Assembly (NCBI GenBank): GCA_910589415.1 | Contig: OU342632.1 | Location: 14,945,507-15,009,506 of the forward strand | Length of the DNA: 64,000 bases | From: Malachius bipustulatus | Taxonomy: Eukaryota; Arthropoda; Insecta; Coleoptera; Melyridae | Direction of reading: 5' to 3' | Shown: piece by piece, positions 35,534 through 46,878 of the stretch | Layout of the letters: each line of letters opens with the position of its first letter | Numbering within the stretch: the stretch's first letter is position 1 | Translations under genes and position numbers: made by a program | Notes under the pieces: generated by a model | What the model was told of the DNA's origin: nothing | The model's input: the letters and a program-made list of their open reading frames with translations, nothing else | The model's database searches: none

Positions 35534-37383
35534 TGACTCATTACCTATTCGAGTACAGGGTTGCCACTTCTCCTGAATTTTGATTGCGTATCTTTTATAA
35601 AATCGTTCCTTCCGATTCTCTTTTATTTAATGATTTTATTTTCACAGTTGATTTACCTAGAAGTGTGAATTATTTCACTTCCGTTTATTTTATTCATAAC
35701 CTGGGTGATACTGTATTTAGTTATCACTCTGTATACCTTGTTGTTATTTGTCTTGTTCTACCTTTTATTGCACCCGTCGATGCTGCCTCGTCAGGCGACC
35801 TTTAGGTCACATAAGTTACCTTGCCCTTAGGCATTTGTCACTGTTATACCTTGTGATTTACCTTATTTGCTTTTCTGATTGAAACCTTAATCAACTGTAT
35901 TATTGTAGATTTTTCTACACACCTTGATTTATTTCCCGGAGCATGTTGGCTCCGTTCTCGAAGATCTTTGCTCCTCAACGTGATTATTAGCTGACCATAC
36001 TACAGACCACAACTCTTTAACCATTAATCTAGTTAATGATTGGAAATGCTGGACTTTTATCCCTCATTCGTGTTTAGGCATGTTTACGGACAATTTACTT
36101 ATTTGATTGTAACGGTACCAGCCACCGGTCCGCCATTAACACGAGTACGTCGGCCTATCAACCCAAAGAGCGTAGATAGTATGATGAGAACATAATAATA
36201 ACGTTTGTCACATAAGATTCAGGTATGTATAAAATCTGGTTAGAAGAGATTCGGAAAAACGACCTTATAATGATGCTTTGGTTTCTGGATTTAAATTGGC
36301 TTTCCCATACTCGAGGTTAATTTTGATTTGCTTTGGATTTTTTATTTGTGAATTGCGATTCATGATCCTAACTTTATTTTGATTATTGGATTTCCTGATA
36401 TGTGAGGGCGGTTATTACACCTGACAACCTTGCTTTGGTTCGCGTTACTCTGTCCTGCTCTAAGGGTGCTTTGGCCCTGTTGTACGATTTCCACTTTAAA
36501 GAGGTATACTCTTGTATTGGTACAACGGAGGTCTTCACCTGGACATCGAGGTGGATCCCTCCCCCAACGTTTGGAAATAGAGTACGTATTTTACCTCCTA
36601 ATTGGGTGTTGTAATGGAATTAGTATTTCCTGATAATATTTGCGAAGTAGCGGATGCTACATCTGACAACGCCGCCTCGTTCTATCTAGACCTGTGCTAA
36701 CCGGGGGTGCTCTGCTATGTGATCTTTATTTATGGTGTCATATAATGGCAAGAAACTCCTTTCACTTTCTAAATCGTTTTTAAAGGGACTGCTTCCTGCC
36801 TAACCATCTGCGCTGTTTAAAAACTCGGACTCTTCGAAGAATAGGATGATTGAATCATGTGCCGTTTTGTTTACAGATTATTAATTTCTGATCTGGGTCT
36901 ATTTTCGCTCCTAGCTCTATCTCAATTTCCTTTACGTGAATATGTAATTATTTATTCCTGTTTCCTGCCTAACTTGGTTTATTTCTAATTATTGACGTAA
37001 TTGCGTAGGTACCTATTGTGGTGCCGCCCAATACCTAGTTGATTATTGTGTCTGATTCAAAATGGGACCTGCGCTCATGGATGGGGCGAATCTGTTTGAT
37101 TATTTATTTATTTGGATTTTATTTTGTTCTAAAAGAACTTCCCTAACTATTTTTCCAATGGATTTTCCCTAATTTGCGAAGGCAGTTACTTTAGAATAGG
37201 CACTTGGCCACCTGCTAGTGAATTGGTTCGAGGAGAATTTGCCAACTGCGAATATTGAGTTGTTTCGAGAAGAGATGCAAACTTATTGGATTTCCACGGG
37301 AGTTTTTCTAATGCGGATAACGGAGTTTCTAATCGGAGCACACTTATAGCATCGTCGCTGGCTGAATTATACAGTTTGGATGA

Positions 37384-37662
37384 GGATTGGGCGACCGAGA
37401 GTTCGCAAAACAACAAAGCCGTCTCCCGGGTTTACGTCCGAAGGTGATTAGATAAGGATTGGGCAACCGAGAGTTCGCAAAATAACAAAGCCGTCTCCCG
37501 GGTTTACGTCCGAAGGTGATTAGATAAGGATTGGGCAACCGAGAGTTCGCAAAATAACAAAGCCGTCTCCCGGGTTTACGTCCGAAGGTGATTAGATAAG
37601 GATTGGGCAACCGAGAGTTCGCAAAATAACAAAGCCGTCTCCCGGGTTTACGTCCGAAGGGT
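37384..37662. repeat. 72-bp tandem repeat, nearly four copies
   Basis: Units start with GGATTGGGCAACCGAGAGTT at 37384, 37456, 37528 and 37600. The last is cut after CGTCCGAAGG near 37661. Copies 2 and 3 look identical and copy 1 differs at a few bases (GCGACCG, AAACAAC). As 72 is divisible by three, the minus strand has an open 24-residue repeat (PNPYLITFGRKPGRRLCYFA), probably without coding meaning. Near-identity suggests recent expansion. Confidence 0.92.
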
Positions 37663-38929
37663 TAGGAAGTCAGATATGACCTGCTCGAAAGCTGATCTCT
37701 ATCTGTTTTTAGCAGCGGCAGGACGTCTGCTTTTATAGAAGCAGTCGCCCGATTTCTAAACACCGCGCAATAATGAACCTTATTGACACTGCTCTCATGC
37801 AGTGATTTAGTCCGTAATCATATCTCATTTGTCTTGAGCTTTGGCGAGTTGACCTCGCGGCTACTTTACTGATTTGTCCGGAACCTGAACTATCTAAATT
37901 TTCCTTCAAATCGGTCGACGCGTTTAGGTACTTCTCATTGTGTCTAGTTATTATAATTACACCGACACAACTTTCATTTCGCGTTTTCCTTTACTGGCCG
38001 TTTAGGTACCGCAGCTAATTTTCGGCTATTGGAGTTTATTTATTCGTTTTATCGATTGGTGTAATTTTAATTATCGTAGGTATGATATCCCACGAGATAC
38101 CATTGTCTCTGCGAAGGCTTATTGTTTAAATTCTGATTTCACATTCCTTCACACGGTCTGTTTCTTTCCATCCGTTCTTGTATATAGGTCACCTATTATT
38201 CTCCTTCATCACGCGGACCGAGAGTGTCGCAATACAACGCCTGCCCTAACATCTGGCAATGGTTTCGTTACCCTTGCAGTGGTCGCTTTCTCGAAGGACT
38301 GAATTGTGGCTAGCTGGAGCGATTCTGTTTTATGAATATTTAATGTGCTGGCGGGATCGTTTACTTGATGTAACGGCGGGTGGCTGTGTTTGATTTTCTA
38401 ACAATTTTACCTTTAGGTATTTACGTACCTAATCTCGCACTATTTGCTTTTTCGGTTTGAGCTGATTTAATGAGGCGAAGGAAATAATTTCCTTATAATC
38501 CTACCTAGGTGCGATCCATTTCACCTTCCGTGGTTGATGAAAACAACATATACCTACCATAGTTGGAAGACTGTCTTGAACATGCAACATTCTTGACTGT
38601 TAATTATTACGAAACGTACTTATATTTCGCTTTGTAGCAAACATGCTTGTCCTTTCATTGTCTTTTAAATGAAAAAAGTAGAAATCGCGTGATCAAAATC
38701 TCTCACCTGTCTTAATGTGAGGCTGCCAGAATCTATCTCGAGACACGAAGAAGCACTTTGTTTAAGCACAATTTTTTAGGTTAGACATTTCCACCACGGA
38801 CTCTTAACAAAGATATATTTCAATAACTAAAATCCTGATGGATGAAAAAATTCATCTTAGAGCTGGTCGATTTCGAAATCCTGCATGGCTTTTCTCCAGA
38901 CACAGAAGATTTTTTTGTTTTTAAAAGCA

Positions 38930-39135
38930 GGGAACATCGGTCTTGACTATGTAGGTAAGACAAAGTCGCTCCCCTCCAGTAATTATATGTGATCGAGAAC
39001 TTGCTCATTGCCCCGCCTCAAGTATTCCAATTAAATTGTAGAATAGACGACACAAACAACCAGAGCGAGACTGGGAATCGAACTCAGTCCGATGCAATAG
39101 CCTGCACTTCTTTGTTTTAGGTGGTTAGGTACTCA
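38930..39135 (-). mobile_element. tRNA-derived SINE-like copy 1
   Basis: On the minus strand a B-box GAGTTCGATTCCC (39085-39072) follows an A-box-like start, then CTGGTTGTTTGTGTCG and GGGAGCGACTTTGTCTTACC. The same order is seen in copy 2. The tail is A-rich (AAAAACAAAAAAATC). Confidence 0.6.
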
Positions 39136-39257
39136 AATTACTGAACAACTTGATATTTTTTTTTTTAATTTTATGGCCTGATTTCATTTGGTCTGACCTC
39201 TGTTCTGCAAAATATTGAATTTTCTGCTGCTTTTATCTGAAGGAATTGAAATATATG

Positions 39258-40006
39258 AAAAACTAAACGCATCGAAAAAAAAACTGGTGATGAAGATTGT
39301 TCGTCTGGAAGGGGGACATCTAATCAGACCAAACACCACCCTTGGGGGAGGGAGGGAGCTACTTTGAAATCTTAAACGAAAAGCCACTTTTTTATCACAG
39401 CAGATTCGAATTTTATGACCAAAAATACGTAAGATTTGGCTATAACATTTTTTTTTTTATTAATGATAAATACCGCTATGATATTTTTCGATTTGTCTTA
39501 ATACTGAAATTGAATCAAAAGAGCCATGAATCGAGAAAAATTTTTGAGACAAATTCTACGTATTTTTTTTTATAAAAAGAAGGAGCATCCGTCTGTGTAG
39601 TTAAGACATAGTCGCTCCTCTCTCGCAATTTGGCTTCGAGATCCAACTCATTTAGGTCATACAAACTTTAATTTTATAAATATTTACATTACCGAGGACA
39701 AACAACCATGTCGAGTTGGGATTCGAACCCAGATAGTGGCAGCTACAATGCAGTTCCTAACCAAAATTTAAAATTTTCCCACCGCACCTGCATGAAGGAG
39801 GAAGAGGGAAGCAATTTTCTATGTATTTCCAGTCGTAAAATCCGAATCTGCAATAAAAAATGTGGGTTCTCATTTTAGATTGTAAAGTCGATGCCGCCCC
39901 CCCCCCCCTCCCTAGGGAGTGTGGGTAGGTTGGCCATGGTTGGTGTCGTTGGATGTGCCGCTTCAAGACGAACAAGTTTCATTGCCCTTTTTTTATCCGA
40001 TGCATA
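39258..40006. mobile_element. Foldback element carrying a SINE
   Basis: CGCATCGAAAAAAAAACTGG and CTTGTTCGTCTTGAAG-type sequences at the left are mirrored at 39950-40006. CAGATTCGAATTTTATGACC (left) is mirrored by CGTAAAATCCGAATCTGC (right). A SINE-like copy lies in its interior at 39565-39774. A C-run marks 39898-39910. Confidence 0.65.
39565..39774 (-). mobile_element. tRNA-derived SINE-like copy 2
   Basis: On the minus strand TGGTTAGGAACTGCATTG (A-box region) is followed by a good B-box GGGTTCGAATCCC (39730-39718), then ATGGTTGTTTGTCC and GGAGCGACTATGTCTTAACT, ending in an A-rich tail near 39568. The last two elements are shared with copy 1. B-box spacing and tail fit a Pol III-driven SINE. 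A clear target duplication is not visible. Confidence 0.68.
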
Positions 40007-40014
40007 GTTTTTTA

Positions 40015-40830
40015 TACAGGGTTTCGAGATAACAGGTGGTACATGGGGATCTCGGAAAACGTGAGAGATACGACGTTTACTAAGAATCTGAAAAAAAAAT
40101 TATGATATTTTCATTTTCAGTCGTCACTGAAATCCTCAATAGGCTGAAAAATTTCTTATTTTAAGAGAAAAAAAAAACCGTGGGTACTGATATAATGTCA
40201 AAGACAAGAGAAAAACACTGCTAAAGATATGGATGGCGATTTCGTTCTTATTGGAGCTCATAGACATGTCCTAGCAGCTAGTGCACTCCCCCCCGTCTTT
40301 AGTAAAAATTAGCCAGCTATTTAACCCTTGCATTCACGTGAAACACCGGAATGTATAATCAGTAGCGACATCTATGTTGGTGATCGTAACCATACCAATA
40401 CTATAGAGAAGCTATTAAGCCACGAATTTTCTTTCTCTTATTCATATACCTAGTATTTTGCTCAAAAATTCTACTTCTAATTATTTCTCATTTTAGCAAT
40501 AAATATCTTTTTTTATTATTGAAAATAAATAAATTATGTTTTGCAGGCTTACATAAGCCGCCAAGAAAATTTAAAAAATTATCAAAGTCGACTAAATCCC
40601 AGAGTATTCATAGTAAACTTTTGTTTTTCTTATAGCCGCCATATTGTTTTTCATGTCATTCGGTATTACAATAATTAATTTAGCAATAAATTCATAAAAT
40701 TCCAAACATTTTTTTTTTCAAAACTTTATTCTTCTCTAAAAAAATTAAAAGGTTTTTTCTTAGAATGCCTTCAGTATGACTTCAGTCATATTACTTGCCT
40801 TGGTTTTTCGGTGTTAATCAGGCTGTATAT
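40015..40830. repeat. Partial foldback, B/D subfamily
   Basis: It starts TACAGGGTTTCGAGATAACA and then contains the GCCGCCATATTGTTTTTC and TATGACTTCAGTCATATTAC segments shared with foldbacks B and D. The right end (GGCTGTATA) does not mirror the left end, so it is truncated or rearranged. Confidence 0.6.
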
Positions 40831-41574
40831 TTCAATGTCTTCAGATAAAATAAGCATCCTGTTTCGGGACAAGTAGGTACTGTATTGGGATCTATTTAAC
40901 AAAGCAAAACACCCCCTTCAACTATTTTTGCCATACAACCGACATTCTTGGTTTCATTCCATCCTTCTCGACAAACCTCCAAACTTTATTTCTAACAAGC
41001 CTGAAATGAAGGAATGAGTACAAAATTCTTCTCTTACCAGGTCATGCCATTGTCAGTTTCAACTTAACTGAAATATAATAACGCGTAATAATTAAGGACG
41101 CTACAACAATCATGTGAATTTTTAATCCTCTTCATTGTCCATACCCAAAATCCACTGTTATTAACAACTTGAATTTACATTACATTTGAAAGTACAAAAT
41201 ATTCAAATAATTCAAAAGTCTCTAAATATTCTGTACCAATATTTCAAACTTAATGAAAATTACTAGGTACCCTATTTTATTTCATATGATTTTTGAAGTT
41301 TTCTCACCTTGAAATACCTAACTGTAATATTTTTTTGCTTATACAGTTTGTCCCAGATTCGGTTCTCTATTATACAGGAATGTCGGTTCCTATTACACCT
41401 ACTTACCAGCAAAGGTTAAATGGGGAAAGTTTTAAAGAAATGCGCTTTTATAATGTCAATTTGCCAGTGTCGAAGAATTTAGGGACAAAAAAAAACTAAC
41501 GCAATCCCAAAATCTTCATTACTGGCAAATAAGAAAAAATAGTACGCATTAAAAGAGTAGTTAGTAACATAAAT

Positions 41575-41786
41575 GTAAAACAGTTGAGGTCGGTATCTCA
41601 ATACCTGAGATCTCTATACCTGAGATTCCACCAAAAAAACTGGAAAAATTATATCTTTTTCTTAACTACCCTCTGTATCTCGAAAAAGGTGCATTTGCAA
41701 ACTTTATTTACAACTTTTTTCGTCAGAGTGAGGCAAGGAATCACCTTCTAAAACCTTTCGCACTTATTTAAGAAAACCTTGTATGA
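41575..41786. repeat. Half foldback, same kind as 14925-15131
   Basis: It shares CAAGGAATCACC, GGTGCATTT and the AACCTTGTAT-type end with the copy at 14925-15131. A CCTGAGAT short direct repeat lies near 41604-41625. Confidence 0.45.
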
Positions 41787-41987
41787 AGTGAGATTCTTCC
41801 CTTCTGGAACTACCTACTTATCCTTCTATCAGCTAGAATTTGGACTGGTGATATCTATACATATAAGTCAATAATGATAGTTTGCTTTAGTAATATACAA
41901 TTGTAGTTTAGACTTATGGTTTCAATAATTTTTGGCATGTGAAATCATAATTATTATTTCTAACAGGGCAAAAAACTACGTAATATA

Positions 41988-44196
41988 TAGGGTGTTTCTT
42001 AATAACATGCGAATATTTAAGGAGGTTATTCTTGGGTCAATTTTGAGAAAAAAACTTTATATGAACGTATGTCCTAAAAGTCTTAACTTTTGAACTACAG
42101 GGTGCTAAAATTTAAAGAAAAAAACTTGTTTTTTATTATAACTGTGATATTAGCCTAGATATTTTTTTGAAATTTGGTACACGCCGTCTATGCATCAACA
42201 TGCATTTCATCAGGTGAAAACAATTTTAGTACTTCCACCAATGGCGTCTGTACGGGTTTTGAATTAAATGTTTTTGAAGAAAAATATGTTACGCCACTGC
42301 TTTTTCTTAAAGTAAAAATTATTTTTGAAGTCCCCATCCCTTTCCAAGCAAATGTGGTCTCTTGATTTTTTTCCGTTTGACGTATAGTTTTTGCATAAAA
42401 AAATAAAACTCAATCATTAACACCGCGGTAGACCACTTATAAGAACAATAACTTTGAACAGTTTATTTAAGAAAATAATTTTTCAACTGTAAAATTATGA
42501 AAAAAAAGTAATCTACATACATTTTGGAATAGTAACAGAAAATTGATAACTAAACGCACAACGAAACAAATTAAATCAGGTGTTGGAAATGTCCACCTCC
42601 TGCAAGTATGCATGCCTCAGCTCTTCTTCTCATCGACTCGCGTACTCTTCGGAAAATGGAGTGTTTCTAATAGTTTCGCAACAAACTATGATGCGGTTTC
42701 TCAACTGCTCTTCAGTATGATTTGGTGTGTTATAAACCAATGTTTTAAGATGGCCCCACAGGAAATAATCTAAACTATTGAGGTCCGGGGACCTAGGTGG
42801 CCATGCCTGTGGTCCAGCGATTATAGTAATTTTGGTTTAAATATTCGCGCGCCAGAGCACTGAAGTGGGCTGGTGCCCCGTCGTGCATAAACCATAGTAG
42901 ATTTCGTACTAAAATGGGAACATCCTCCATCAACGCTGGCAATTCTTCTTCGAGAAACTGTCGGTAATTATGCCCATTCAACCTCTCAGAAAATAAGGTC
43001 CAATTAAATAATCACCGCATATTCCAACCCACACGTTAACGGAAAATCGCTCCTGGTGATGGAATTACAAGATTGAATGTGGGTTTTCTTCAGCCCAAAA
43101 ATGATTATTGTGGAAGTTTTGGATGGCGTTTCTGGAAAAATTGGCATCATCGGTGAATAAAATTTCAGTGTCGAATAAGGGATTTTCATTCACTTTTTGG
43201 AGAAACCATCGGCAAAAGTTCATTCGTAATGGAAAGTCGCGAGGCAGTAGGGCCTGAACCCGTTGGAAATGGTAAGGATATAATAAAAAGTCATGGAGAA
43301 TTTTCCAAACAAGAATATGTGAGATATTCAAATTGTTCCCAATTTTTCGTGTACTTAATCCTGGATCTTCCTCAACTGCATTCAAAATTGCTACCTCAAT
43401 TTCCGGAGTCCTTACAGTACGTTGAACTCCTTTTAGATGATTATCTAGTTCAAAACTTCCCTTTTCACACTACCTTCTATGAATGTTTGAAAATGTTCGT
43501 TCATCCGGAATATTTCTATTTGGAAAGCGGTCTTCATACAACCGCCTGGCTTGCAGTGCGTTACCGTCAGCAAGCCCATACATGTAAATGTATGTCTGCA
43601 AGTTCTGAATTCGTAAATTGGACCATGTTTTATTAATAATGTATTGTTAATTTTAATGACTTAAATACATGACAACTAAACTAGGTAGAAAACTGTCAAA
43701 AACTTTTATGTTTACAAGACAAAATCTGCTTCTTACCAAATACCTAGATCGTTTTTAATACTTGTTAATGATTGAGTTTTATTTTTTTATGCAAAAACAG
43801 TACGTCAAACGGAAAAAAATCAAGAGACCACATTTGCTTGGAAAGGGATGGGGACTTCAAAAATAATTTTTACTTTAAGAAAAAGCAGTGGCGTAACATA
43901 TTTTTCTTCAAAAACATTTAATTCAAAACCCGTACAGACGCCACTGGTAAAAGTACTAAAATTGTTTTCACCTCATGAAATGCATGTTGATGCATAGAAG
44001 GCGTGTACCAAATTTCAAAAAAATATCTAGGCTAATATCACAGTTATAATAAAAAACAAGTTTTTTTCTTTAAATTTTAGCATCCTGTAGTTCAAAAGTT
44101 AAGACTTTTAGGACATACGTTCATATAAAGTTTTTTTCTCAAAATTGACCCAAGAATAACCTCCTTAAATATTCGCATGTTATTAAGAAACACCCA
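41988..44196 (-). mobile_element. Mariner-like transposon with long inverted repeats and broken transposase
   Basis: Arms of about 430 bases (41988-42420 and 43765-44196) are near-perfect inverted copies, ending TAGGGTGTTTCTTAATAACA on the left and AAGAAACACCCA on the right. TA dinucleotides lie just outside at 41986-41987 and 44197-44198. Between them on the minus strand is a transposase pseudogene of about 350 codons. The arms look far less decayed than the gene. This is the only copy in the window with a full-length transposase frame, so it is the best representative of the source of the foldback family. Confidence 0.9.
42576..43626 (-). pseudogene. Mariner-like transposase, broken (DUF4817 HTH plus DDE domain)
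   Basis: The product would bind the element ends and cut and paste the DNA in the nucleus. From ATG at 43626 the minus strand gives MVQFTNSELADIHL, then after a frameshift ARRLYEDRFPNRNIPDERTF (helix-turn-helix domain), a TAG codon, TRKIGNNLNISHILVWKI, FCRWFLQ, ILFTDDANFSRNAIQNFHNN (first Asp), RFSVNVWVGICGDYLIGPYF, WFMHDGAPAHFSALAREYLN (second Asp), and SPDLNSLDYFLWGHLK (third acidic site), ending at TGA 42578. The length fits the usual 340-350 residues. At least one nonsense codon in the N-terminal part, a stop after NPHSIL and several frameshifts make it inactive. DUF4817 naming rests on recalled family patterns. Confidence 0.88.
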
Positions 44197-44203
44197 TATT
44201 ACA

Positions 44204-44250
44204 ATTTCAGTTGAAGCCAGCCATGAAAGTCTACTTACATAGGTACATCA
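44204..44250 (+). repeat. Terminal tail of the Penelope-like b/c family
   Basis: TTTCAGTTGAAGCCAGCCAT then GAAAGTCTACTTACAT matches the 3' tails of copies b and c (TTTCAATTGGAGCCAGCCGT). Only the tail is present, directly beside the end of the mariner-like transposon. Confidence 0.65.
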
Positions 44251-45350
44251 ATTTTTTACGTGTTTTTCTAAAGTAATATTTTTTCAACAATTTTTTCAAT
44301 TTTTTTAACAAAAACAGATAAGTTTCGAATCACTCTTTTACGACGTGATTTCCTATAGGTACCTACAAATAACATTATACTAAATCAATACCTACTATAA
44401 AAATAACAGTATACTAATAATGAGCAATAATTAAAATTAACTACATAAACTAGACGTCGGTAATAAAAGTTACTTTGTATGAGGAATATTCATGCGGAGG
44501 GTAATCGATGAGGAAGTTTCCGTGAGAAAGGTTTTCTAACTTCAATATTGACGAGGTTGGTGCATTGCTGATTATTCCAAAACTTTGTACAACGTCCACA
44601 AAGTTGGACCGATCCATAGGGATGTTATAGTTCTGGAGTATTTATAATGAATCGACTGGGTGCATAAAGAAACATTATAGCGGTTTTTTAGTCGCATGAA
44701 TAATTTTCTCGTGCTTCCTCGTTGAATAATTTGAGGGAAAAATTATGATTTCAAATTTTTATTAATCGAGAAACAATTGTTAAAGTTTTGACCGAATTTT
44801 TAATTGGGATATATCTACCAGTTCACAACTCAATAACAACGTTTGGCATGATAATGGGTGAGCACGATAATTTAGAGTTGTGCCCTAAACTTCAAATGCG
44901 TGCCAGGAAAACTTATCTCTAAGCGTGCCAATATCTCTAATAATAACGAATTAATATAATTTATAACCTTCATCACATCATTATTCTAAAGGACCTATCC
45001 TGAAATATAAGTAAATTCAATCAGCTCTATTATTTCATCAAAATTTATTATCAGAGTAATTTATTTTAATGAATTTAATTTTACACTTTTGCCTATTTTC
45101 TGCCAATTTTACTGAGAGGTTTTGGGAGTTAAATAATTCTTTCCAACGATTGAAAACTTCCACTGATCATAAAACGGTTCATAAAGAATGAAGTAGTTTT
45201 TCTTTGATAATACTTTCCAAGCACTCCTTAACTCATTCCTTCGTAATTCAGCTAAGCAGAAAACAAAATAAATTTTATCGCACTGTCACTCAATATACAG
45301 AATTACTATTTTCATTTTGGAAGTTATTCGATCCTTCTAATGTCGAAATG
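44251..45350. other. AT-rich intergenic DNA
   Basis: Nothing recognised. Confidence 0.4.
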
Positions 45351-46528
45351 TACGGGTGTCCCAATATTCCATGGACATGGAGCAACCACAGATTACTGAG
45401 GTAAAAAAAAGTCGCTCGGACCAAACTTATCTCTATACCAAAGTGCTTCGTTTGTCCGTTAGAGGGCTTCAAAGTCTTTTGAAAATTTTAGTTTTTTTGA
45501 AATAGCTCAAAGTCGGCTCATCATAATTCGATGAAATTTGGTAGGTAAATTTCTTATTAAAAGTACTAATTTCTGATGTACATGATAATTTGACGAAAAC
45601 CCGGGAAGGGGTGAAACTACCCCTACCCTCCACTAAAATCGATCGTAATTGTTGATAGGGTAGCAGGAACGCTGTTCATGTTTTTTTGTTCGAAAGATAC
45701 ATAGTTTTAGCCTATTTTTGGTCTCCTACAAAAATCTGTATCTTTCCGAGGTGCTATGTGATAAAATAAATTAGTCGATGATAACTAAATTTTTATTTCA
45801 TTCTTTTAATTTGAAATCGACTTTTCAATTGTCAGGTGATTATTTGATCTAATCTCATAAAAGATGCTCGATGTGGGCGCCGGTTTGGACCCTAGAAAGT
45901 TCCATCCTGAGCAAAAAAATGATTTGAACTTTTCTTGGAACCTCGTCGTTTTGCAAACTGTTTACTGCGTTTGAAAAAAACTGTTTGCAAACACCTGAAA
46001 AAAAAACCGAGCCATATTAAACATCTTCTATGAGATTAGATCAAATAAACACCTGACAATTGAAAATTTGATTTAAAATTAAAAGGATGAAATAAAATTT
46101 TGGTTATGTACCATCGACTAATTTATTTTATCACATAGCACCTCGGAAAGATACAGATTTTTGTAGGAGACAAAAAATGGGCTAAAACGATGTATCTTTC
46201 TAACAAAAAAACATGAACAGCGTCCCTGCTACCCTATCAACAATTACAATCGATTTTAGTGGAAGGTAGGGGTAGTTTCACCCCTTCCCGGGTTTTCGTC
46301 AAATTATCATGTACATCGGAAGTTAGTACTTTTAATAAGAAATTTACCTACCAAATTTCATCGACTTTGAGCTATTTCAAAAAAACTAAAATTTTCAAAA
46401 GACTTTGAAGCCCTCTAACGGACAAACGAAGCACTTTGGTATAGAGATAAGTTTGGTCCGAGCGACTTTTTTTTTACCTCAGTAATCTGTGGTTGCTCCA
46501 TGTCCATGGAATATTGGGACACCCTGTA
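45351..46528. mobile_element. Foldback element F, loop carries a transposase C-terminus
   Basis: Ends TACGGGTGTCCCAATATTCC and GGAATATTGGGACACCCTGTA lie at TA dinucleotides. Arms of about 500 bases (45353-45857, 46023-46526) are highly similar, for example CATGGACATGGAGCAACCAC and its complement. The 165-base loop encodes the C-terminal tail of a mariner-like transposase (minus strand, 45992-45855), and the arms begin right at its stop codon. Confidence 0.9.
45855..45992 (-). pseudogene. C-terminal tail of a mariner-like transposase in the loop of F
   Basis: The minus strand reads NSLQNDEVPRKVQIIFLLRM then SRVQTGAHIEHLL and TGA (45857-45855). The ending GxHIEHLL-stop is typical of the last residues of this transposase family. 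The broken copy at 42576 ends at the same relative place (LQEVDISNT-stop). No catalytic part remains. Confidence 0.6.
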
Positions 46529-46878
46529 TACAGGGTGATTCACAACTTGTGTATTTCTCTTTAAGGGGTTAAGGGGTAACGGGGCCCAACAAAAAGGATT
46601 CCATGTCACTGAAAGTAATTAAAAACTTTACGAGAAAAAAATTATTTGACGAAATACAAAGTTGTTTCAGGAGGAAAGGGAAATATTTAAGGAGACAATA
46701 GATATGAGTCATTACAAGTAGAAAAGTCCATTTTTTAGGGTTAGTGAGATATTCAGTTGCTAAATTTACTATCAGAGTGCTTTGGTTTTACATGCAAATA
46801 TCAGTAAAAAATTTTAGCCGTAATGACCCATACTGTTGCCCACATAAATATATCTCTTCCCTCCTGAAACACCCTGTA
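46529..46878. mobile_element. Foldback element H, abutting F
   Basis: It begins TACAGGGTGATTCACAACTT immediately after the right TA of F and ends TTTCAGGAGG-type sequence in CCTGAAACACCCTGTA. The inner arms GTTTCAGGAGGAAAGGGAAA and its complement flank a region of about 110 bases. F and H are a tandem insertion with no spacer. Confidence 0.7.

Larger units (their letters stand above)
34851..38929. other. Less AT-rich block of unknown origin
   Basis: This 4-kb block is richer in G+C than its surroundings and holds a 72-bp tandem array (37384-37662) and a repeated phrase CAGACTAxCCGGTATATGCGG with copies at 35307, 35365 and, weaker, 35505. The minus strand has several open segments (35185-34901, 37416-37186) that could be remnants of a retrotransposon gag-like region, but no motif is secure. 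I found no LTR pair. Confidence 0.35.

Noticed and set aside
37344..37610. Repetitive 88-residue minus-strand protein
   Set aside because: It is the translation of the 72-bp tandem array and no flanking gene supports it.
39718..39730. A tRNA gene, suggested by a perfect B-box
   Set aside because: No cloverleaf or acceptor stem can be formed, and the shared 3' body with copy 1 indicates a SINE.
43229..43636. 135-codon plus-strand frame
   Set aside because: It is the antisense shadow of the mariner-like transposase relic.
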